Part shown: in pieces, positions 20,431 through 25,180 of the stretch | Position numbering within the stretch: the first letter of the stretch is position 1 | Layout of the letters: each line of letters starts with the position of its first letter | Virus record (IMG/VR): IMGVR_UViG_3300046522_000363 | Span: 1 to 25,180 of that record | Length of the DNA stretch: 25,180 nucleotides | Source of the DNA: a virus | Direction: 5' to 3' (one strand) | The notes under the pieces: generated by a model | Seen by the model: only the letters and a program-made list of their open reading frames with translations | Databases searched by the model: none | Told to the model about the DNA's origin: nothing | Program-made: the position numbers and the translations under genes

Positions 20431-20559
20431 CCCGTCAAAAAGCCACTTTTTTTTGTAAAACTATCCCTTCACGCGAGACCTAGGTATCTAATATAGAGTT
20501 TAGATACCGAGCGTGTGTAAAATGAAAAGTTTTCAAAACCAAAGTGGCAAAGTGACGGG
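20431..20559. repeat. Concentric inverted repeats in AT-rich intergenic DNA
   Basis: Outer arms CCCGTCAAAAAGCCACTTT (20431-20449) and AAAGTGGCAAAGTGACGGG (20541-20559) match as an inverted repeat at 15 of 19 positions, with their centre at 20495. The inner perfect repeat at 20483-20508 has its centre at 20495.5, so the two are nested around the same point. The region is the most AT-rich non-coding stretch of the window, with an 8-base T run (20447-20454, within a longer T tract). It lies between the helicase and the NUMOD4 gene. Candidate replication origin or complex operator. Confidence 0.6.
20483..20508. promoter_or_regulatory. Perfect 9-bp inverted repeat, probable operator
   Basis: GGTATCTAA (20483-20491) and TTAGATACC (20500-20508) are perfect inverted arms around an 8-base AT-rich spacer. 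TAATAT within it (20489-20494) is -10-like, so a dimeric protein bound here could block a promoter for the gene at 20598. The same TTAGATACC half occurs at 21116-21124 before the next gene. Confidence 0.6.
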
Positions 20560-20597
20560 CGCACTTCGAACCAAGAAAGTGATCAGGTGGGGACCTC

Positions 20598-21119
20598 ATG
20601 CAAGAACCGCAGGAGTGGCGAGAGATCGTAGGGTTCAACGGCTACTCCGTGAGTGATGTCGGAGCCATCCGAAACGACGACACTGACAGGATCATGCGCA
20701 CCGCGACGAACCAGAGGGGGATTCCGTATGTCGGGCTTATGCATCGGGGGGTGCAGTACAAGAAGTCGGTAGCTGTGTTGGTGGCGAACGCCTTCGTGAC
20801 GACTGCACGAAGCCTGGAGTTCAACACACCGATAAACCTGGATGGGGATCGAAGCAACAACGTGGCCACCAATCTCATATGGCGGCCTCGGTACTTCGCA
20901 CGCCAGTTCTTCCAGCAGTTCGGTCAGACCGCACTGTGGCACATCGACAACCCGCTCATGGACCTCAAGACGGAAGAGGTACTCAAGAACTCGACAGAAG
21001 CAGTGAAGCGGTTCGGCCTGCTGCACAAGGACATCTATCTGTCCATAGTCAGCAAGACGTACGTCTGGCCGACGTACCAGGTGTTCGAAGTTCTCAGTGG
21101 AGACGCTGATGAATTTTAG
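20598..21119 (+). CDS. NUMOD4/HNH-derived protein lacking the HNH histidine
   Basis: The ATG at 20598 follows GGTGGGGACC. The 173-residue protein opens WREIVGFNGYSVSDVGAIRN, the NUMOD4 signature seen at the start of HNH homing endonucleases. The expected HNH core reads NTPINLDGDRSNNVATNLIW (about 76-95): the DGDxxNN and NLxW parts are kept, but the position normally His before Leu-Asp-Gly is Asn. The protein is therefore probably not a nuclease of the usual kind. The C-terminal part (GLLHKDIYLSIVSKTYVWPT) matches what I recall as a conserved extension in related phage proteins, so this looks like a domesticated DNA-binding family. It is bracketed by the shared TTAGATACC sites, and its stop overlaps the second one. 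Confidence 0.7.
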   Translation: MQEPQEWREIVGFNGYSVSDVGAIRNDDTDRIMRTATNQRGIPYVGLMHRGVQYKKSVAVLVANAFVTTARSLEFNTPINLDGDRSNNVATNLIWRPRYFARQFFQQFGQTALWHIDNPLMDLKTEEVLKNSTEAVKRFGLLHKDIYLSIVSKTYVWPTYQVFEVLSGDADEF

Positions 21120-21124
21120 ATACC
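21116..21124. promoter_or_regulatory. Repeat of the TTAGATACC half-site
   Basis: TTAGATACC here is identical to the right arm of the operator-like repeat at 20500-20508. It overlaps the stop of the NUMOD4 gene and lies just upstream of the TATAAT at 21147, near where a -35 box would be, so a protein binding both places could control both genes. Confidence 0.45.
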
Positions 21125-21146
21125 AATGCGCAGCAAACACATGCCC

Positions 21147-21152
21147 TATAAT
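21147..21152 (+). promoter_or_regulatory. Putative promoter -10 box before the nuclease genes
   Basis: TATAAT is a perfect -10 consensus 68 bases before the next start codon. The -35 region (about 21124-21129) does not match TTGACA; instead the TTAGATACC site abuts it, which fits an activator- or repressor-controlled promoter. A second AT-rich stretch (ATAGAA) follows. Confidence 0.5.
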
Positions 21153-21219
21153 AGAAGGGATAGAATGCGACTCCTTCGCCTAGACGCAAGTCCTCTGATT
21201 TTCGCGACAGGAGCGATCC

Positions 21220-21522
21220 ATGCTAGAGCGTGAGTATCAGGCTCGCCTCAAGAAAAAGCTGGAACGCATGTTTCCTGGTTGCGTGATCCTGAAGAACGAT
21301 CCCGAGCTCCTTCAAGGGGTTCCGGATCTGCTCGTTCTTCTCGGGGACCGCTGGGCGATGCTTGAAGTCAAGGCCAGTGCGAAGTCTGCAGTCCGGCCCA
21401 ACCAAGAGTATTACGTTGGGCTGATGAACGAGATGTCGTTCGCGGCCTTCATCTATCCCTCCAACGAACAGGATGTGCTATATGCCCTCCGGCTTCACCT
21501 TCAACCGTCACCCCAAGCTTGA
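21220..21522 (+). CDS. VRR-NUC-type PD-(D/E)XK nuclease, 100 aa
   Basis: The ATG at 21220 follows ACAGGAGCG. The compact 100-residue domain starts with a helix (EREYQARLKKKLERMFPGCV) and carries the nuclease core GVPDLLVLLGDRWAMLEVKA: Asp36, Glu49 and Lys51 are the expected metal-binding and catalytic residues, followed by RPNQEYYVGLMNEM. This is the minimal VRR-NUC layout, a family of structure-specific endonucleases acting on Holliday junctions or flaps. In a phage it likely resolves replication or recombination intermediates before packaging. Its 3' end overlaps the next nuclease gene by 41 bases, so both are made together. Confidence 0.8.
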   Translation: MLEREYQARLKKKLERMFPGCVILKNDPELLQGVPDLLVLLGDRWAMLEVKASAKSAVRPNQEYYVGLMNEMSFAAFIYPSNEQDVLYALRLHLQPSPQA

Positions 21523-22054
21523 AGGCTCACACGCCTTCCTGAGCGCCTCGAACTACCACTGGATCAACTACGACCTGCTGAAGCTCGAAGAGCGCTTCGC
21601 AAGTCACACAGCGGCTCAGAGGGGTACGGAACTCCACGCGTTCGCTCACGAGGCCATCCGGCTTGGCATCAAGCTGCCGGACACCACAGCGACGCTCAAC
21701 TCGTACGTCAACGACGCTCTCGGGTTCCGCATGACGCCTGAGCAGACCCTGTTCTACTCGGTCAACTGCTTCGGCACCGCGGATGCGATTTCGTTCCGAC
21801 GGAACGTACTCAGGATCCACGATCTGAAGACTGGCGTCACGCCGGCGAAGCACACCCAGCTGTACGTCTACGCGGCGTACTTCTGTCTGGAGTACCGGGT
21901 CAAGCCGTTCGAGATCGAGACGGAACTCCGGATCTACCAGAACGACGAGATCGCCCCCGAGATCGCGGACCCCGACCTGATCACACACATCATGGACAGG
22001 GCTGTCACCTTCGACAAGCACATCCAGGCCCTGCGTATGGAGGTTGAGGCGTGA
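21482..22054 (+). CDS. Cas4/RecB-like PD-(D/E)XK nuclease, 190 aa
   Basis: The ATG at 21482 is preferred over the ATG at 21473 because the AGGA (21470-21473) is then at normal spacing. The N-terminus has HPKLEGSHAFLSASNYHW. Nuclease residues are visible: His52 in RGTELHAFAHEA, Asp101 in CFGTADAISF, and Asp114/Lys116 in LRIHDLKTG, with Gln126-Tyr in HTQLYVYAAY. This is the RecB/Cas4 nuclease fold, but there is no Cys cluster for an Fe-S centre. Exonuclease or end-processing activity in recombination is the likely role. It overlaps the VRR-NUC gene upstream and the RNA polymerase-like gene downstream by four bases. Confidence 0.75.
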   Translation: MPSGFTFNRHPKLEGSHAFLSASNYHWINYDLLKLEERFASHTAAQRGTELHAFAHEAIRLGIKLPDTTATLNSYVNDALGFRMTPEQTLFYSVNCFGTADAISFRRNVLRIHDLKTGVTPAKHTQLYVYAAYFCLEYRVKPFEIETELRIYQNDEIAPEIADPDLITHIMDRAVTFDKHIQALRMEVEA

Positions 22055-24735
22055 GCGTCATCATAGAAGAGGACGACTACCTCGCGCACTACGGCATCCT
22101 CCGCAAGTCTGGACGCTATCCGTGGGGTTCGGGAGACACTCCCGACGCGAGAGCTCGCACGTTCCTCGGCATGGTTGCCACTGCTCGCGAAGCTGGTCTG
22201 TCGGACACCGAGATCGCCCGGGGATTCGGGATGACGACCACGGAGTTCCGCAACACCAGCACCATCGCGAACAACGAGAAGAAGCAGTCCGACATCTCCG
22301 CGGCTCAGAAATTGAAGGACAAGGGTTATTCCAACGTCGCCATCGGCAAGGCGCTGGAGATTCCTGAGTCCTCGGTCCGGGCACTCCTCAAGCCTGGGGA
22401 GAAGGAGAAGGCCGACATCCTCAAGACCACGGCTGACATGCTTCGTGGGCAGGTCGACGAGAAGCACTATCTCGACGTCGGCAAGGGTGTAGAGCTCCAT
22501 CTGAACATAAGCAAAGAGAAGCTGGGCACCGCGGTCTCTCTCCTCCGTAACGAGGGGTACGAGCTGCATAAGGTTCCGATCTCGCAGCTGGGCACCAACA
22601 AGGAGACCACACTCAAGGTGCTGGCTCCTCCGGGTACCACTTGGGGCGAGGTCTACAGGAACCGCGACAACGTCCAGCAGATCCGAAGCTACTCGCAGGA
22701 TGGTGGCCGCAGCTACGACAGTGCCAAGCCTCCGCTCTCCATCAGCTCCAAGAGGGTTGGTGTGCGGTATGCCGAACAGGGTGGAGCAGACGCTGACGGC
22801 GTCATCTACGTTCGCCCCGGCGTCAAGGACGTCTCCCTTGGTGGGGCTCGATACGCACAGGTCCGAATCCAGGTGGACGGTACTCACTACCTCAAGGGTA
22901 TGGCCATCTACAAGGATGATCTGCCTGCCGGCGTGGACCTGCTGTTCAACACGAACAAGAAGAACACCGGCAACAAGCTCGACGCCATGAAGCCGGTGAA
23001 GGACGACCCGACCGATCCGTTCGGAGCGATCACCCGTCAGATCCAAGAAGTTGGACCCGATGGGAAGAAGCACGTCTCTTCCGTGATGAACATCGTGGGC
23101 AGCAAGGAAGGCGCAGGCGAGGAAGGCGGTTGGGACACCTGGTCCCGGAACCTCTCTTCGCAGATGCTTTCCAAGCAGAGCCCCGCCCTGGCCAAGCAAC
23201 AGCTTGGTCTGGTGCAGGAGAAGAAGCGGAACGAGCTCGACGACATCAAGAAGCTGACGAACCCTGCGGTTCAGAAGCACCTCTTGGAGAAGTACGCAGA
23301 CTCCGCCGATTCAGCTGCAGTCCACCTCAAGGCCGCCGCTCTGCCTCGGCAGGCGACCAAGGTCATACTGCCCGTCAACTCTCTGAAGGACACTGAGGTG
23401 TACGCACCTACCTTCCGAGATGGCGAGCGTGTGGTTCTGGTCCGCTTCCCGCATGGTGGAACGTTCGAGATCCCCGAACTCACCGTGAACAACCGGCACC
23501 CCGAAGCGAAGAAACTTCTGGGTAACGCGCCGGACGCAATCGGAATCCACAGCAAGGTGGCCGAAAGGCTGTCTGGTGCGGACTTCGACGGCGACACGGT
23601 TCTCGTGATCCCGAACAACCAGGGCAAGGTCAAGACGACCCCTCCTCTGGAAGGTCTCAAGGGATTCGATCCCAAGTCCGCCTACCCTGCGTACCCTGGC
23701 ATGCCCGAAATGACGGCCCGTATGAAGGGTCAGCAGATGGGGCTTGTGTCGAACCTGATCACTGACATGCACGTGCTTGGTGCCCCGCACTCCGAGATCG
23801 AACGCGCGGTCAAGCACAGCATGGTGGTCATCGACGCAGAAAAGCACAACCTGGACTACAAGCGTTCGTCTCGTGAGAACGGCATCCCCGCTCTCATGAA
23901 GAAGTACCAGGGACGTGCACAGGGCGGCGCAACCACTCTCATCTCCAAGTCGGGAACTACCTCCACCACAAGGGTCAATGAGAGGAAGCTCAGGTCCGCC
24001 AAAGAAGGCGGTGCCATCGACCCCAAGACTGGGAAGCTGGTCTTCGTAGAGACGGGTGCCAAGTACCCCAATGGTGATCTGAAGACTCAGAAGAGTCCTA
24101 AGCTCGCTGAAGTGGACAACGCGCACCACCTCGTATCGGATAGCAAGACCCCGATCGAGAACGTCTATGCCGATCACTCGAACACGCTGAAGGGCCTTGC
24201 CAACGAGGCAAGGAAAGAGACGCTTAAGGTCAAGCCCCTCTCTTACTCCCCCTCCGCGAACAAGGTGTACGCAGGCGAGGTTCGTACCCTGGATGCCAAA
24301 CTGAACCTGGCCCTCAGGAACGCCCCCCTCGAAAGACAGGCCCAGGTAATCGGCAACGCCGTCTATCGGCACAAGCTGCAGGCTCAGCCTGACATGGAGG
24401 AAGCCGAGAAGAAGAAGCTCAAATCGAAGGCTCTTGATGAGGCTCGCCTTAGGGTGGGCGCTAAGAAAGAGTTGATCGAGATCACCGACCGTGAATGGGA
24501 AGCCATCCAGGCCGGCGCTATCAGCAACAACAAGCTGGAGCAGATCCTCGACAACACTGACATCGAGGCCATCAAGAAGAGAGCCACGCCCAAGGAAGGG
24601 TTGGTCATGGATGCGGGCAAGAAGGCTCGTGCTGTAGCCATGCTGGCCAATGACAAGTACACACTCGCTGAGGTGGCTGATCACCTTGGCGTCTCTGTGT
24701 CCACGCTCAAGGCCGCCATTGCTGGTGGTGCATGA
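22051..24735 (+). CDS. Two-barrel RNA polymerase-like protein with HTH segments
   Basis: The GTG at 22051 overlaps the nuclease stop (GTGA). The 894-residue protein holds the catalytic signature of double-psi beta-barrel RNA polymerases: SGADFDGDTVLVIP, with Asp511, Asp513 and Asp515 as the metal ligands. Upstream lie strand-rich segments (KVILPVNSLKDTEVYAPTF, LVRFPHGGTFEIPEL), and downstream QQMGLVSNLITDM. The 'Ser-Gly-x-Asp-Phe-Asp-Gly-Asp' context resembles the YonO/RdRP branch more than multisubunit beta'. Helix-turn-helix-like segments lie at about 48-72, 90-113 and 869-891 (TLAEVADHLGVSVSTLKAAI), suggesting promoter or template recognition built into the chain. It likely transcribes phage DNA as a single chain. 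Polymerase activity itself is inferred. Confidence 0.75.
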   Translation: MSVIIEEDDYLAHYGILRKSGRYPWGSGDTPDARARTFLGMVATAREAGLSDTEIARGFGMTTTEFRNTSTIANNEKKQSDISAAQKLKDKGYSNVAIGKALEIPESSVRALLKPGEKEKADILKTTADMLRGQVDEKHYLDVGKGVELHLNISKEKLGTAVSLLRNEGYELHKVPISQLGTNKETTLKVLAPPGTTWGEVYRNRDNVQQIRSYSQDGGRSYDSAKPPLSISSKRVGVRYAEQGGADADGVIYVRPGVKDVSLGGARYAQVRIQVDGTHYLKGMAIYKDDLPAGVDLLFNTNKKNTGNKLDAMKPVKDDPTDPFGAITRQIQEVGPDGKKHVSSVMNIVGSKEGAGEEGGWDTWSRNLSSQMLSKQSPALAKQQLGLVQEKKRNELDDIKKLTNPAVQKHLLEKYADSADSAAVHLKAAALPRQATKVILPVNSLKDTEVYAPTFRDGERVVLVRFPHGGTFEIPELTVNNRHPEAKKLLGNAPDAIGIHSKVAERLSGADFDGDTVLVIPNNQGKVKTTPPLEGLKGFDPKSAYPAYPGMPEMTARMKGQQMGLVSNLITDMHVLGAPHSEIERAVKHSMVVIDAEKHNLDYKRSSRENGIPALMKKYQGRAQGGATTLISKSGTTSTTRVNERKLRSAKEGGAIDPKTGKLVFVETGAKYPNGDLKTQKSPKLAEVDNAHHLVSDSKTPIENVYADHSNTLKGLANEARKETLKVKPLSYSPSANKVYAGEVRTLDAKLNLALRNAPLERQAQVIGNAVYRHKLQAQPDMEEAEKKKLKSKALDEARLRVGAKKELIEITDREWEAIQAGAISNNKLEQILDNTDIEAIKKRATPKEGLVMDAGKKARAVAMLANDKYTLAEVADHLGVSVSTLKAAIAGGA

Positions 24736-25004
24736 TGGCAGAACGCATGCTCACCACAGAGGACAACCCTTTCGACCCCTTCACACAGTGGGATCAATGG
24801 GACGCCTATGACAGAAGCCTGGGCTACCACACCACTGCCATGCTGGCTCGCTTCATCAGGTCATCAGATGAACTTCCTGATGCAGTGCAGAGTCAAGCAT
24901 ACGAAGATGCCATTGACGACTTCTTGGAAGTCATCGTCACTGGTACGCAGTTCAAGTACAAGACTGTCGAAGCTCCACTATCCAGTGAGCTGACGACATC
25001 CTGA
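24732..25004 (+). CDS. Conserved small phage protein after the RNAP-like gene, 90 aa
   Basis: The ATG at 24732 overlaps the previous stop by four bases (ATGA); a second ATG follows in frame. Residues 8-35 (TTEDNPFDPFTQWDQWDAYD, then RSLGYHT) are Asp/Trp/Phe-rich, followed by helices (AMLARFIRSSDELPDAVQSQ, YEDAIDDFLEVIV) and a polar tail. The 'Asp-Asn-Pro-x-Asp-Pro-Phe ... Trp-Asp-x-Trp ... Tyr-Asp ... Gly-Tyr-x-Thr' pattern matches small uncharacterised phage proteins that I recall next to this type of polymerase gene. An acidic accessory factor of the polymerase is a reasonable inference. The last gene of the window. Confidence 0.6.
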   Translation: MMAERMLTTEDNPFDPFTQWDQWDAYDRSLGYHTTAMLARFIRSSDELPDAVQSQAYEDAIDDFLEVIVTGTQFKYKTVEAPLSSELTTS

Positions 25005-25006
25005 CC

Positions 25007-25085
25007 GCCTGCGGCTGGTCGTTCTGTTCTCGTAGACGCGCCTTCCCCCCGCGACGTCCGAGTTTGGAATCGATCAGCCGCAGGC
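25007..25085. repeat. 11-bp perfect inverted repeat with 57-base spacer
   Basis: GCCTGCGGCTG (25007-25017) and CAGCCGCAGGC (25075-25085) are exact inverted copies starting just after the last stop codon. The T-poor context and long spacer argue against a simple terminator. The spacer contains a C run. Could be a protein site or part of a structured RNA end. Confidence 0.6.
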
Positions 25086-25142
25086 TTCCATCTCTGATCT
25101 TGATCAACTTTCAATGCATGGCTTGTAGTTTTTTCAGTGACC

Positions 25143-25175
25143 GGGGGAGGGGTCTCGCAAAATATACCCCCCTCC
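25143..25175. repeat. G/C-run inverted repeat at window end
   Basis: GGAGGGGT (25146-25153) pairs with ACCCCCCTCC (25166-25175) with a two-base bulge around an A/T-rich loop (CTCGCAAAATAT). AGGGGTCTC (25148-25156) again matches the reverse complement of the R element's GAGACCCCT block. A TTTTTT run precedes it (25131-25136). No gene is seen from 25005 to 25180. Confidence 0.45.
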
Positions 25176-25180
25176 TGCAT

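Noticed and set aside
20500-21124. Homing endonuclease insertion flanked by 9-bp direct repeats (TTAGATACC)
   Set aside because: The repeats could be read as insertion duplications, but the first is part of a perfect palindrome, the second sits before a promoter, and the protein has lost the HNH histidine. Shared operator sites explain the pattern better.
21934-24684. Two long - strand frames (448 and 457 codons) opposite the RNA polymerase-like gene
   Set aside because: They lie opposite a gene with the DFDGD active-site motif and show reversed-codon composition without motifs.
1-25180. tRNA or rRNA genes
   Set aside because: No cloverleaf-like stretch with a T-loop signature and acceptor stem was noticed in the gaps between genes, and no rRNA-like sequence was recognised. 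A dedicated covariance-model scan could still find something I missed.

Overview
The window looks like a contiguous piece of a tailed phage (siphovirus-type) genome from a high-GC Gram-positive host, most likely Streptomyces or a related actinobacterium. Reasons: every convincing gene is on the + strand; genes are packed with ATGA/GTGA-type overlaps; GTG starts are common; composition is G+C-rich; and the order runs tail tip, then holin, then accessory genes, then replication and transcription genes. No integrase, repressor, tRNA, rRNA, IS element or CRISPR array was seen. The host call is inference.

Layout. (1) 1-3607: end of the tape measure gene, distal tail protein, Gp37-like tail protein, a small protein and a fibronectin-type-III tail-tip protein. 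(2) 3646-4384: a one-TM membrane protein overlapping an r1t-like holin. (3) 4394-12567: an accessory block dominated by very small single-TM proteins. Several sit in cassettes of a conserved ~55 bp promoter-like element (R element), a ribosome site, a short ORF and a GC-rich hairpin terminator. The block also has a secreted beta-rich protein, two related two-TM proteins (DUF6353-like), a tail-assembly-chaperone-like protein out of its usual place, a secreted NlpC/P60 hydrolase and several families I recognise only as uncharacterised proteins of Gram-positive phages. (4) 12582-18870: a 1310-aa replicase that appears to join an SF3/D5-type helicase, an AEP primase-like domain and a proofreading family B DNA polymerase, followed by a DUF6275-like protein, a probable ssDNA-binding protein and small membrane proteins. 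(5) 18984-25004: an SF2 helicase, an AT-rich intergenic region with concentric inverted repeats, a NUMOD4/HNH-derived protein without the HNH histidine, two PD-(D/E)XK nucleases, and an 894-aa protein with the DFDGD signature of two-barrel RNA polymerases flanked by helix-turn-helix segments. (6) 25005-25180: non-coding DNA with two inverted repeats.

How the parts may work together. The replicase, SSB-like protein, SF2 helicase and nucleases form a largely self-contained replication and recombination set. The RNA polymerase-like protein could transcribe part of the phage genome, and the R elements, with a fixed 17 bp between a GGGGTC-like box and a -10-like hexamer, are natural candidates for phage-specific promoters. 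That link is a hypothesis. The membrane-protein block most plausibly remodels or guards the host envelope, but no function can be read directly from the sequence.
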